Below are positions 1-7,983 of a stretch of 25,966 nt of DNA, in pieces (within the stretch, counting starts at the first letter, position 1; the number at the start of each line of letters is the position of its first letter). A model generated the notes under the pieces. It was not told the origin of the DNA, ran no database searches, and saw nothing but the letters and a program-made list of their open reading frames with translations. Source of the stretch: a virus; IMG/VR virus record IMGVR_UViG_3300035703_003863, positions 1-25,966 of that record, one strand, 5' to 3'. A program made the position numbers and the translations under genes.

Positions 1-11
1 CCGGATCTTTA

Positions 12-2705
12 ATGACGGCTATAGGCGATATTGGAGATGTTGCCGGCCAAGCTACAATGGATAATTCACTTCCAGTAGTTATTGCAAGCAACCAAAGTAC
101 GCTGCCCGTTTCTGCTGCAAGCCTTCCACTTCCAACTGGTGCTGCAACATCGGCAATTCAAACTGATGGCACCCAAAGAACAAAAATTACAGACGGAACA
201 AATAACGTAGCCGTTAGCAGTTCTACTCCAGCTGGGACCGAACAAGGTTTAATTGTTCGTAATATTCCTTCTGGTACGCAAACTGTATCTGGAACCGTTT
301 CCGTCAATACACTACCAGCCGGCGATAACAACATTGGTAACGTTGATGTTGTAACACTTCCAGCACCACTAAATGTTACTGGTGCTGGTGCTGCAGCCAG
401 CGCATTGCGCGTTCAGCTTTCAGATGAATCGCTATCTGCCCTTGAAAATATCAGTGTCACCGTTTCTAATACAGCTGTAGAAATTACAAACGATGCTGGT
501 AATCCAATTCCAGTTTCAGGAACAGTCACTGCTAACGCAGGAGCTGGGACATTTGCTATTTCTGCATCTTCTCTTCCGTTACCTGACGGCGCGGCGACAG
601 AGTCTACGCTTTCCGGCTTAAATACTAAAGTTGTAACAACTGCAAATGGTATTAAGGTTGATGGTAGTGCGGTCACTCAGCCGGTTAGTGGTTCGGTTTC
701 TATCACCGGTACGCCAAGCGTGTCTGTTTCTAACTTTCCCGCTACACAAACTGTTACGGGTACAGTTGCTGCAACACAATCTGGCACTTGGAATATTGGA
801 TCAATTTCTACATTACCCTCAATTCCCGCCGGAAATAACAACATTGGTGATGTTGATGTAGCCTCCTTGCCAGCTCCATTAAACGTAACTGGTTCTGGGG
901 CAGCGGCTTCTTCGCTTCGCGTTCAGCTTGCGGACGAATCGTTGTCTGCACTTGAAAATACGACGGCTACTGTGGTTAATCCAGTATCTGGTGGAGAACC
1001 TGTTGCGCTTCAGACAAAAACTTATGATCTTGATAATGACTGGATTAGCGTTAAAACATGGTCAACAGATACTGTTATTCCAACATTAAATGCAAGACCA
1101 ACGTCTGGTGAGTTTGTAACAATCACTGGATTAACGCCTAACTCACAAGTTTTACACGCATTACCAAAATTTAAAACAACTCCGTCTTTGAACGTAGGAC
1201 AGTATATTTGGGTTGATGATGGTGTAGAAGTTTACCTTGCCGGTGCAACAACTTACGCCGCAAAAGGAAACGGTATTTCTGGGCTCGATACAAATACTGC
1301 ATATGATGGTGCAACATTTACTGCAATAACTTTAAACAGGTACACACCGACAATTAAAGTTGGAGCGAGTGTTATTTCGGCTCCCGCTACTATTACATAC
1401 ACAGTAAACGGCACAAATACTGCGACGTTAACTGCACCGGCGGGTATTTTAAACGTAGGTTTTACTGGCGGAGAGCAAGTAAGATTAACAACTGCCGGCC
1501 AATTACCCCTTGGTTTAGCAGGCACATTTAGCTCGATAGATACAGCGGCGGACACTTTTACGCTGGAAGACGTCCAATTCGCAGACGGAGAAGAAGTAAG
1601 AATAAACTTAACGCAACTCGCAAGCACAGCTATTCCGCCTCTAGGAATCGCTGGGTTAGGACGCTGTAATAATATCGACGTAGTCGATAACTGGCTTATT
1701 CTTGATGCGGGTTATTCTCTTAATTTACAACCGGGTGATGTTGTTCGATTTAGAGGTGGAGCAAACTCTACTTTACCTTCTTTGGCAGGTACTGCTATTG
1801 CCACAACCGCTTCATATGTAGTAACAGAAGTTTCTGGACAAAAATTCAAACTCACAACGTCTACACACGGAAGCGCGACCTTAACAGTCACTTCACCGGG
1901 CGCTGGTATTTTTTACGTATTTAAATATCCATACGTTGACTTTTTTGCTAAGGGTTCAAACCAATTAAGTTTAACTTCTGGCGGTGCTGCGATTGATTTC
2001 AAATTGCTACATAATAACGCTTCTGTCACTGTAACTCCGGGTACGGCTGCGACTATTACTCATAATGCGCACCCGTTTGTAAATGGCCAAGAGGTGTTGT
2101 TAACAGCCACAACTGTTCCTGGAGGATCTTTCCAAGGCCAGAAATTTTATGTAAAAAATGCAGCTTTGAATTCGTACAACTTGGCCTCTACTGCTGGTGG
2201 ACCTTCTGTGGCGTTTACCACGGCTGGTACTGCTGTTCAGATTGTTGACCCAGTTGCCGGAACCGCTGCTAGCGTAACTGTTACTGCAGGAACACCTGGT
2301 TCAATCACTTTGCCAACCCATTATCTTGGCAGTGGTTCTGATTTTACTTTGAGCGGTACAACCGTTCCGTCTGATTATACTCCGGGCAAGGTTTTATATG
2401 TATTGACTCCAACCCAAAACACATTCACCTTCAGCGAGAATAAAATCACCCCAACGGTACTAGCAGATGCCGGAACCGGAGTTACATTGTCTACCATTCC
2501 TGGAAGAAATAGTGATGTGATGTTAGAAAGAAGGACCGTTTACATAGCAAGTTCGCCAGCCCCGACAGATAGTACACTTTCGTTTGCATATACATCTGGT
2601 GGAGCTGCAATCACTTTAGCCGGCGGTTCTGGGGCGCAGACATTTGCTGCAACAGTTGCGCCAACAATGAAATCTGGTTCTTATATTAAAGTTAGAGCAA
2701 TCTAA
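12..2705 (+). CDS. Large repetitive tail-fibre/adhesin-like virion protein (5' end probably cut)
   Basis: No enzyme motif is visible. The protein is low in Cys and rich in Thr, Ser, Ala, Val and Gly, as in beta-structured phage fibres. The first third has repeats around LPLPTGAATSAIQTDGTQ and PVSGSVSITGTPSVSVSNFP, which are common in phage fibre and baseplate-associated proteins, plus two copies of a 46-residue unit (nt 312-449 and 822-959). From about residue 420 it has several copies of a beta-domain of the form 'GEQVRLTTAGQLP...F...D.FTLED', best seen near nt 1380-1590, 2020-2240 and 2270-2480. That domain is frequent in phage tail and receptor-binding proteins. The ATG at 12 has no room for a clear SD, and the frame stays open to the window edge, so the true start may lie upstream. 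A short gene with a good SD follows after 11 nt. The virion role is inferred from composition and repeats; the exact position (tail fibre or head fibre) is unknown. Confidence 0.75.
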   Translation: MTAIGDIGDVAGQATMDNSLPVVIASNQSTLPVSAASLPLPTGAATSAIQTDGTQRTKITDGTNNVAVSSSTPAGTEQGLIVRNIPSGTQTVSGTVSVNTLPAGDNNIGNVDVVTLPAPLNVTGAGAAASALRVQLSDESLSALENISVTVSNTAVEITNDAGNPIPVSGTVTANAGAGTFAISASSLPLPDGAATESTLSGLNTKVVTTANGIKVDGSAVTQPVSGSVSITGTPSVSVSNFPATQTVTGTVAATQSGTWNIGSISTLPSIPAGNNNIGDVDVASLPAPLNVTGSGAAASSLRVQLADESLSALENTTATVVNPVSGGEPVALQTKTYDLDNDWISVKTWSTDTVIPTLNARPTSGEFVTITGLTPNSQVLHALPKFKTTPSLNVGQYIWVDDGVEVYLAGATTYAAKGNGISGLDTNTAYDGATFTAITLNRYTPTIKVGASVISAPATITYTVNGTNTATLTAPAGILNVGFTGGEQVRLTTAGQLPLGLAGTFSSIDTAADTFTLEDVQFADGEEVRINLTQLASTAIPPLGIAGLGRCNNIDVVDNWLILDAGYSLNLQPGDVVRFRGGANSTLPSLAGTAIATTASYVVTEVSGQKFKLTTSTHGSATLTVTSPGAGIFYVFKYPYVDFFAKGSNQLSLTSGGAAIDFKLLHNNASVTVTPGTAATITHNAHPFVNGQEVLLTATTVPGGSFQGQKFYVKNAALNSYNLASTAGGPSVAFTTAGTAVQIVDPVAGTAASVTVTAGTPGSITLPTHYLGSGSDFTLSGTTVPSDYTPGKVLYVLTPTQNTFTFSENKITPTVLADAGTGVTLSTIPGRNSDVMLERRTVYIASSPAPTDSTLSFAYTSGGAAITLAGGSGAQTFAATVAPTMKSGSYIKVRAI
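312..449 (+). repeat. Intragenic repeat copy A (138 bp)
   Basis: This encodes LPAGDNNIGNVDV through SLSALEN. It pairs with copy B at 822-959, which has the same length (46 codons) and nearly the same protein, but with many synonymous changes. That points to an old in-frame duplication held by protein-level selection. Confidence 0.9.
822..959 (+). repeat. Intragenic repeat copy B (138 bp)
   Basis: This is the second copy of the 46-codon unit, encoding IPAGNNNIGDVDV through SLSALEN. It keeps the same end residues as copy A with no indels. Most differences are at third codon positions. Confidence 0.9.
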
Positions 2706-2716
2706 TAGGAGTTTAT

Positions 2717-2857
2717 ATGTCTAAAATAGAACAGCTTTCTTCTCCGTTGGATAACACGAAACTAGAAGAAATGAATGATAAGGGATATAAATGCATCCAG
2801 ATATTTACAGATGGAACAAACTGGTTTGGTCTATTTGAATTAAAACCATCAGTGTAA
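2717..2857 (+). CDS. Small protein of unknown function (46 aa)
   Basis: The ATG at 2717 follows the SD TAGGAG (2706-2711) with about 5 nt spacing, and the frame is open for 46 codons to TAA. The product starts MSKIEQLSSPLD and ends FGLFELKPSV. It is charged in the middle and has no membrane segment or known motif. It sits 11 nt after the fibre gene and 12 nt before the next gene, so all three are probably one transcript. The C-terminal part (IQIFTDGTNWFGLFEL) could form a small beta-hairpin. A role as a small virion or assembly accessory is only a guess from position. The good SD and tight spacing are the main support for it being real. Confidence 0.65.
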   Translation: MSKIEQLSSPLDNTKLEEMNDKGYKCIQIFTDGTNWFGLFELKPSV

Positions 2858-2869
2858 TAGGAATTGGCA

Positions 2870-3277
2870 ATGAAATTTGGAATTCAGCCCATCGAGTATT
2901 TTGGCAATATTAATGATTTTACTATTGTCAAAAATTGGGAAATATCGAGCGGCAGCCCTACAACTCTCTATTTTATTTTAACTAAAACAGATGGTTTGGG
3001 AACTAAACGCTTTATTATTGACAATTCTACTACTGTTAATTTGAATTTTTTACGTTCTAGGCCAGCAAAAAGCGGAGAAACGGCTAAAACTATTTCTAAA
3101 ACAGCAGTTATTGTTTCGCAAAATGACAGATCGCTTTTCCATGTAAGTCTATCTGCGGATGACGCGACAACAATTTTGTCCGGATCTGTTCAATTGATTG
3201 TAACCATAAGTGGTACTCAAAATAAAAGCAGCGTGCCATATGTTGTGAAAAAGAATATTTCTTCCCCAGGTTTTTAG
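2870..3277 (+). CDS. Unknown, probable virion protein (135 aa)
   Basis: The ATG at 2870 is preferred over the in-frame TTG at 2864 because the SD-like TAGGAA (2858-2863) is then properly spaced. The product is mainly predicted beta: alternating hydrophobic stretches such as TLYFILTKTD, FIIDNSTTVNLNF, TAVIVSQ and SVQLIVTISG. It has no Cys and no catalytic motif. It lies between the fibre-like gene and a gene with its own promoter, so it is the last member of the first transcription unit. A beta-sandwich head, neck, baseplate or fibre-accessory protein is plausible from shape and position. I do not recognise the family. Confidence 0.75.
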   Translation: MKFGIQPIEYFGNINDFTIVKNWEISSGSPTTLYFILTKTDGLGTKRFIIDNSTTVNLNFLRSRPAKSGETAKTISKTAVIVSQNDRSLFHVSLSADDATTILSGSVQLIVTISGTQNKSSVPYVVKKNISSPGF

Positions 3278-3292
3278 TGTATAATTTCTATA
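3277..3292 (+). promoter_or_regulatory. Candidate late promoter, TGTATAATTTCTA element
   Basis: TATAAT at 3280-3285 lies about 43 nt before the ATG at 3328, in a short gap after a stop codon. The surrounding GTGTATAATTnCTnTA is shared with the element at 12012-12026 before the capsid gene. No convincing -35 box is visible at 16-18 nt upstream, which would fit a phage-specific late promoter or an activator-dependent one. Confidence 0.55.
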
Positions 3293-3327
3293 GTTTTTAA
3301 CACTCTTTTTTTACAGAGGTATTTATT

Positions 3328-3855
3328 ATGGCTAGTCCACGTTTTTCTAAAGTTGTTAAACAGCTCGAAGATAACCTAAAGAATCTCGGCTATTCAAAAG
3401 CTAAGGCTAAGGTTGTTTCTGTTGACTCAGCAGGCAATGTTATTGGTTGGCTTAACCTTTCTTCTGCTGGCTCAGCTGCTGGTGATCTTCAGTGCTTCCT
3501 TCGTTTCAAGGCATGGGAAGTTGCTGGCCTTCAATTCCCAGATTCAATGAAAACTCAACTTCATGCAGCTGGCCAATTTGCTGAAGGCGCTGCTCTTGTC
3601 GAGTTAATTATTGAATCTCCTGCAGCAACCCCTGCTGCTGGCGGACTTCACAAGTTCCTTCCAGATGTTATCCATGTTCTTCGCGGCCAAAACGGTGCAG
3701 TTGTTAAGCTAAAACAAACTGCTGCTGGATCTGCTCCTGCTCTAGCTCCAGCTGGTGCCCTTGCAACTGCTGCTGCTACATGGGATGCTGCAGGAGTTGA
3801 AGTTGGTGTGCTTATGCCTTATGGTCGTGGCACTGCTCCTGGTTCTTTGGCCTAA
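3328..3855 (+). CDS. Abundant-looking virion protein, Ala-rich (175 aa)
   Basis: The ATG at 3328 has the SD AGAGG at 3315-3319. The gene is a stand-alone unit: a TATAAT element upstream and a strong rho-independent terminator just after the stop. It uses a narrow codon set (GCT, CTT, GTT, AAG), like the capsid gene at 12100 and unlike most neighbours, which suggests very high expression. The N-terminus is basic (MASPRFSKVVKQLEDNLKNLGYSKAKAK), followed by a likely beta-rich body and an Ala/Pro/Gly-rich linker around residues 130-155. There are no catalytic motifs. The features fit a head decoration, head-fibre or other major structural protein; the specific role is inferred and not recognised by family. 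Confidence 0.8.
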   Translation: MASPRFSKVVKQLEDNLKNLGYSKAKAKVVSVDSAGNVIGWLNLSSAGSAAGDLQCFLRFKAWEVAGLQFPDSMKTQLHAAGQFAEGAALVELIIESPAATPAAGGLHKFLPDVIHVLRGQNGAVVKLKQTAAGSAPALAPAGALATAAATWDAAGVEVGVLMPYGRGTAPGSLA

Positions 3856-3860
3856 TCTAG

Positions 3861-3886
3861 TGGGCCGAAAGGCCCATTTATTTTTA
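3861..3886 (+). terminator. Rho-independent terminator
   Basis: Perfect stem TGGGCC/GGCCCA with a GAAA tetraloop (3861-3876), followed by TTTATTTTT. It begins 5 nt after the stop of the 175-aa gene and isolates it from the next gene. Confidence 0.9.
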
Positions 3887-3905
3887 AAACATGAGGTAAT
3901 TAAGC

Positions 3906-4193
3906 ATGGCTCTTTTAACCCCTGAAGTAAAAAAACTTCTAAATGATTTTTCAAAATCACAGCCTGCGCTAAATCTTCCCGGCCTTCCTGCAGATAAATC
4001 GGGCATCAAGCTTGGTGATCTAATTGAAGCTGCTGCGGCTGGTGAAGTAGCAGGAGAAGCAGCGGCAATTGCAGCTCTTCAAGCGGCAGTTCTTGCTCTC
4101 CAAGGTGCTGTAACTGCACTTCAAAGCGATGTAAGTGACCTAGAAACAGCGGTTGCTGATCACGAAGCTCGCATTACAGCTCTTGAACCGTAA
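3906..4193 (+). CDS. Small coiled-coil protein, probable virion or assembly factor (95 aa)
   Basis: The ATG at 3906 follows the SD TGAGGTAA at 3892-3899. The N-terminal third (LLTPEVKKLLNDFSKSQPALNLPGLPADKSG) is followed from about residue 40 by a regular heptad pattern (IAALQAAVLALQGAVTALQ, then SDVSDLETAVADHEARITAL), giving a strongly predicted coiled coil to the end of the protein. There is no Cys and no membrane segment. It sits right after a terminator, so it is either served by read-through or by a promoter I could not define. It is 13 nt before the acidic scaffold-like gene. Trimeric coiled-coil fibre or neck proteins look like this, but so do scaffold partners; function is not assigned. 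Confidence 0.8.
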   Translation: MALLTPEVKKLLNDFSKSQPALNLPGLPADKSGIKLGDLIEAAAAGEVAGEAAAIAALQAAVLALQGAVTALQSDVSDLETAVADHEARITALEP

Positions 4194-4206
4194 GAAGAGG
4201 TGGTAG

Positions 4207-5124
4207 ATGAAAAAAAGTGAACTGTTTCAGAACATTGATACGTTAATGACTGAAGTTTTGGATCTCAAGAAATCTTGGGATGAAAAAATGGAAAAGGCAG
4301 AGGACGAAGAAGATAAGCCTAGTGACGCAGCAGACGACGCTGTTCACATGGCAGATCATGGCGCAGATGAAGAAACTTTGGAAGATTATGCTAAAAAGCT
4401 TTCCGACGAAGAACTTCATGACCTAATTTCTTCTCTCGTTCAAGAAGCCGAAGGCCGTAGCGGCGGTGAAGGTGAAGGCGAAGAGTCGGAAATGGATGAT
4501 TCGGAAGAACAACCTGGAATGGAAAAAGCTGAAGATCAAATGCCAGAAATGGATGATTCTTCGGTGGAATTGCCAGAACAAGATGCAGATGCTGAGCAAC
4601 CAGAACAAGAGGGCGGCGATCTAGCTTCTAAGATTTCTGAACTTTCAGATGAAGAAATCCAAACGCTTCAAGCTGCTATCCAATCCGAACTTGGAAACAG
4701 AAGCGGCGGTGGCGGAATGAGCGGCGGCGGAATGGCTCAAAAGTCCATGGATGTTGCGTCATCTGCTGACGAATCAATGATGAAGAGCCTAAAAGCTGCT
4801 CTTAAAAAGATTGATACTCTCAGCGCACAGATTGAATCTTTAAAAAAGAGCCAATCTAAGAAAGTTGAGCGTAAAGAATCTATGCCTACGCAAAAATATG
4901 CAGATCCTAAGATTACTGTTCTTGAAAAATCATCTTCCGATGATTCTAAGGTAGTAATGACTGGCGCAACTTTGGCTAACTGGCTTATCAGCGAACAAGC
5001 TTCTGGCAACAAGAAGGTTAACTCTGATCTTGTTACTAAAGCTAACCTTGCTAAGTCTGTCGAAGACGCTAGCGAGTTCTACAAAGAGCTCGAAAGAATT
5101 GGTATCAAAGCACCTCGCTCATAA
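4207..5124 (+). CDS. Highly acidic, helical protein; candidate head scaffold/core protein (305 aa)
   Basis: The ATG at 4207 has the SD AGAGGTGG upstream. Residues 1-165 are extremely Glu/Asp-rich (for example EKAEDEEDKPSDAADD), with short helical repeats such as KKLSDEELHDLISSL and SKISELSDEEIQTLQAAI. A Gly/Ser/Met linker follows (SGGGGMSGGGMAQ, about residues 169-180), then a basic coiled coil (KAALKKIDTLSAQIESLKKSQSKK), and a mixed C-terminal part (about 225-305). Acidic helical proteins near capsid genes are typical of phage prohead scaffolds, where the C-terminus often contacts the shell. No HK97-type or T4-type prohead protease is in the window. The scaffold role is inferred from composition and context only. 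A strong terminator follows. Confidence 0.8.
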   Translation: MKKSELFQNIDTLMTEVLDLKKSWDEKMEKAEDEEDKPSDAADDAVHMADHGADEETLEDYAKKLSDEELHDLISSLVQEAEGRSGGEGEGEESEMDDSEEQPGMEKAEDQMPEMDDSSVELPEQDADAEQPEQEGGDLASKISELSDEEIQTLQAAIQSELGNRSGGGGMSGGGMAQKSMDVASSADESMMKSLKAALKKIDTLSAQIESLKKSQSKKVERKESMPTQKYADPKITVLEKSSSDDSKVVMTGATLANWLISEQASGNKKVNSDLVTKANLAKSVEDASEFYKELERIGIKAPRS

Positions 5125-5158
5125 CGCCTATCCCTCCCACTTATGAGCTGGGTTATTT

Positions 5159-5192
5159 AACCCCCAAGATTTTTTCTTGGGGGTTTTCTTTT
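5159..5192 (+). terminator. Strong rho-independent terminator
   Basis: An 11-bp stem AACCCCCAAGA/TCTTGGGGGTT (5159-5169 and 5175-5185) with a T-rich loop, followed by TTCTTTTTT. It ends the structural block and separates it from the replication block. Confidence 0.93.
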
Positions 5193-5229
5193 TTACTAAA
5201 TACGCTTACCATTATTGGCAGAGGTGTTT

Positions 5230-5502
5230 ATGGAACCGAAGCTCATACGTCTATTGTGCAAATCTTGCCGTCATATTTTGTTGTGTTGGGAAGATAAAAA
5301 ACCCATTAATTGCCCTAAGTGTGAGTCAACGCAATTAAAACCTGTTATTACTGCTGCCACTGTGCCAGTAACAACTGGGCATATGGTCGAATATGTGTAC
5401 GACAATGTAGATACAATAGACTCATTTGTTTCCGAGCAGGCTAGTATTGAAGAACAAGAGCGAGATCTGGACAAATTAGGGAAGGGACGACGAAATTCAT
5501 GA
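5230..5502 (+). CDS. Zinc-ribbon protein of unknown function (90 aa)
   Basis: The ATG at 5230 is preferred over the upstream TTG at 5215 because of the SD AGAGG (5220-5224). Two CxxC knuckles, C10-K-S-C13 and C28-P-K-C31, form a compact zinc ribbon at the N-terminus. The rest is acidic and probably helical (EQASIEEQERDLDKLGKG). The stop overlaps the helicase start (ATGA at 5499-5502), so the two are translationally coupled. Small zinc-ribbon proteins are often nucleic-acid binding or transcription accessory factors. Coupling to the helicase raises the idea of a replication helper, but no helicase-loader motif is visible and the function is unassigned. Confidence 0.85.
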   Translation: MEPKLIRLLCKSCRHILLCWEDKKPINCPKCESTQLKPVITAATVPVTTGHMVEYVYDNVDTIDSFVSEQASIEEQERDLDKLGKGRRNS

Positions 5503-6863
5503 GTACGGAAATTAAAGACAATATTGTTAATTTTGATGCCAGATTTCTTAAGGGTGCTGTGTTGCGTTTGGTACTTCAGCCGTCTTTGATTGATAAATAC
5601 CGAGAGTATCTATATCCAGAAATGTTCGATATTGGAGACGAACACCAATCGTTGTTTAGAATCGCTAAAGTGTTGCTAGATCGTTCTAAAACAGAACCCG
5701 TATCTGTAGAAGCTTTATTAGGCTGGCTAAACCTGCAGCCTTCTGGCGATGGACGGGACGCTAGCATGCAACTAGCTGAAAAAATGCGGCTAGACACAGA
5801 TCTGTATAAATTTGCACAAAACGATGGCTATTTTGCAGAATTTCTGCGGTACCTCAAGGCACAAACTTTTATTAACTCACACAAGTCGGTTACTAAAAAG
5901 TTTAAAAACACAGATTTTGATTCCGCTTATCGTGATCTAGAAGTTACACTCAGTAAAATTAAGTCAATTGGTACTGAAGAAGAAGAAACTGTAAATTGGG
6001 AAACTGCTCATAAGTTCTTGGAAGAAAACTCCCAAAAACGTTACAAGCGATTTAAAATTGGCATTACAGATTTTGATACCCTGGCTGGATTTGAAGAACA
6101 ATCTATGAATCTGTTTATTTCGACTTCCGGTGGTGGCAAAAGCATGATGTCAATTCATATTATTGTCCAGGCAGTTCGTCAGCAGAAGTATGTGCATGCA
6201 GTCTTTGTAGAAGATCGTCAGCCAACCATTTTACGGCGTTTGTTTGCTAATATGACCGGTATTCCAATCAACGAACTATCTAAATACGCAGATTTATCTC
6301 AAGATAAGAAAAATGCCATTCGTACCGCTGCTGCTGAATTGCAAAAATATGTCACAATGGATTTTATTTACCAAAATTCACCATCTTCTATTTTGCAAAA
6401 AATATCTGAAAAGAACCGCGAGCGAAGAAATCAAGGTTTGCCCGAAAATAAAGTTGTGATCATTGACTATATCCAGCATATTGGTCATATGGCAGCCGGA
6501 GACAGCATGCATGAAAAATTACATCGTTCTATGGCGGACCTTAAAGACTTTTGCTTAAAGCACCATATGATCGGTTTTACACACTTCCAGGTTAATCGTT
6601 CTGGTGCTGCAATGCTTCGTAATAATGATGAAAACCAATTAATTGATATGAGCATGATTTCTGGTTCATATAATGCTTGCTTTGTGGCCGATAATATTAT
6701 TTCTATTAATAGAACTCCACAAATGCGCATCGACAATGAAGCGGTGCTATACGTTATCAAAGGACGAGAAGGGTGTAATGAAAATAAATACAAAGTTAAA
6801 ACGGATTTTGCGTATGGCACCTATCGTATGGAAACTGCTGAAAAATTGGAAGATGTTCTCTGA
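5499..6863 (+). CDS. Replicative DNA helicase, DnaB/gp41-like (454 aa)
   Basis: This is a RecA-fold hexameric helicase that unwinds DNA at the phage replication fork. The N-terminal half (to about residue 165) is helical, as in DnaB N-domains. The Walker A is STSGGGKS (about 208-215). The Walker B is KVVIIDYIQHIG with catalytic-site Asp near 323. Motif H3 follows in MIGFTHFQVNRSG, and the C-terminal KGREG fits the usual arginine/lysine segment before the end of the fold. The length of 454 aa matches DnaB/T4 gp41 (about 450-475). It overlaps the zinc-ribbon gene by 4 nt and shares the plus-strand block with a separate primase (10202-11302), so priming and unwinding are not fused as in T7 gp4. 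No intein or frameshift is visible. Confidence 0.95.
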   Translation: MSTEIKDNIVNFDARFLKGAVLRLVLQPSLIDKYREYLYPEMFDIGDEHQSLFRIAKVLLDRSKTEPVSVEALLGWLNLQPSGDGRDASMQLAEKMRLDTDLYKFAQNDGYFAEFLRYLKAQTFINSHKSVTKKFKNTDFDSAYRDLEVTLSKIKSIGTEEEETVNWETAHKFLEENSQKRYKRFKIGITDFDTLAGFEEQSMNLFISTSGGGKSMMSIHIIVQAVRQQKYVHAVFVEDRQPTILRRLFANMTGIPINELSKYADLSQDKKNAIRTAAAELQKYVTMDFIYQNSPSSILQKISEKNRERRNQGLPENKVVIIDYIQHIGHMAAGDSMHEKLHRSMADLKDFCLKHHMIGFTHFQVNRSGAAMLRNNDENQLIDMSMISGSYNACFVADNIISINRTPQMRIDNEAVLYVIKGREGCNENKYKVKTDFAYGTYRMETAEKLEDVL

Positions 6864-6888
6864 AGCGTATTTGCATAATCAAAACAAT

Positions 6889-6923
6889 ATTTTAAATATT
6901 TAATCCTTAAAATTTTAAATATT
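6889..6923. repeat. Paired 12-bp AT direct repeats upstream of nrdB
   Basis: ATTTTAAATATT occurs at 6889-6900 and exactly again at 6912-6923, 23 bp apart start to start (about two helical turns). The first copy overlaps the palindrome TTAAATATTTA at 6892-6902. The 110-nt gap between helicase and nrdB is otherwise without an ORF. This spacing fits a protein-binding site or promoter element controlling nrdBA. Confidence 0.45.
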
Positions 6924-6973
6924 CGAGCGACAATAGAACTCTAGTCTAGATTTCTAATGGGAGCATTTTTTAG

Positions 6974-7954
6974 ATGCAAGCTTTGCCAAAAATTTTGCAG
7001 AAGCGGACGAACTTTAGACCCTTTGTGTATCCAACTGCCTTTGACATTTTTGAAAAACAACAGAAAGCACATTGGAATCCTTCAGAAGTTGAGATGGATG
7101 CTGACGTTCATCAGTACCACACTGAATTTTCCGAAAAAGAAAAACATGCAATCACTACTATCTTAAAAATTTTCACGCAAACAGAAAATATTGTGGCCGA
7201 TTATTGGACAAACGTTGTTGCTAAATGGTTTGTCCAACCAGAAATTTGCATGATGGCAAACACGTTTGCCTCGTTTGAAGCAATTCATGCTCAGGCATAT
7301 GACAAGCTTAATACAGCTCTTGGCCTCGATACAAAAGAATTTTATTTGTCGTTTCTTGATGATGAAAATCTAAAACATAAAACAGAATTCATTGAATCTA
7401 AAATGAAGATCAACAATGTAACTGACCTACCATTATCCCTTGCCGTTTTTTCTGGCTTTACTGAAGGCGTATCATTATTTAGCTCGTTTGCAATTCTATT
7501 AAATTTTCAACGTTTTAATAAATTAAAAGATGTGGCTAATATTATTAGTTGGTCTATTCGTGATGAAAGCTTGCATTCATCTGCTGGATGTTGGTTGTTC
7601 AGAACGCTTATCGCTGAGATGGATTATTCTAAAGAACAAATGGCTGTTCTTGAAGAACAAGTTAAAGCGGCTGCAGAGCATGTTCATGACATGGAAATGA
7701 TTTATATCGATAAAATCTTTTTAGAAGACGAACTCGAAGGATTGAAGAAAGACGATATGAAAAACTTTATCAAACATCGTATCAATCAAAAAATGCGCGA
7801 CCTTGGATTCAATGATATTTATGTTAATCTTCCAACAGATAAAGTCGGTTCGTGGTTTAATCCTCTAAACCAAGCCGTAGAATTTGTAGACTTCTTTGAA
7901 GCTCGATCTACAAATTATGTCAAAGGTTGGAATTTCGGCAACATTAGCTGGTAA
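6974..7954 (+). CDS. nrdB: Ribonucleoside-diphosphate reductase, class I small subunit (R2)
   Basis: R2 holds the metal centre and radical that start ribonucleotide reduction, working with NrdA encoded just downstream. The ferritin-like fold motifs are in order: T-E71-N, FE102AIH105AQAY109, GFTE164G and RDE198SLH201. Aligning without gaps from the EKH near residue 56 to the E. coli R2 EKH puts E71 at the place of Asp84, so the first ligand is Glu rather than Asp, while Y109 keeps the radical-tyrosine position. The C-terminal part keeps the FFEARSTNY segment that leads into the R1-binding tail. Length 326 aa is on the short side (E. coli 376). The ATG at 6974 has GGGAG about 10 nt upstream. 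It is separated from nrdA by 29 nt, so the two are probably one transcript. Confidence 0.96.
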   Translation: MQALPKILQKRTNFRPFVYPTAFDIFEKQQKAHWNPSEVEMDADVHQYHTEFSEKEKHAITTILKIFTQTENIVADYWTNVVAKWFVQPEICMMANTFASFEAIHAQAYDKLNTALGLDTKEFYLSFLDDENLKHKTEFIESKMKINNVTDLPLSLAVFSGFTEGVSLFSSFAILLNFQRFNKLKDVANIISWSIRDESLHSSAGCWLFRTLIAEMDYSKEQMAVLEEQVKAAAEHVHDMEMIYIDKIFLEDELEGLKKDDMKNFIKHRINQKMRDLGFNDIYVNLPTDKVGSWFNPLNQAVEFVDFFEARSTNYVKGWNFGNISW

Positions 7955-7983
7955 GCGTCACCCCTAAAAGAGAATACAAAACC

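Noticed and set aside
413-1627. Open frames of 87 and 124 aa on the minus strand inside the fibre-like gene
   Set aside because: They are shadows of the 897-aa plus-strand gene, lack SDs, and their composition follows its repeats.
6673-7166. Plus-strand frames at 6673-6903 and 6957-7166
   Set aside because: They overlap helicase and nrdB in other frames, with no family features, while helicase and nrdB have full motif sets.
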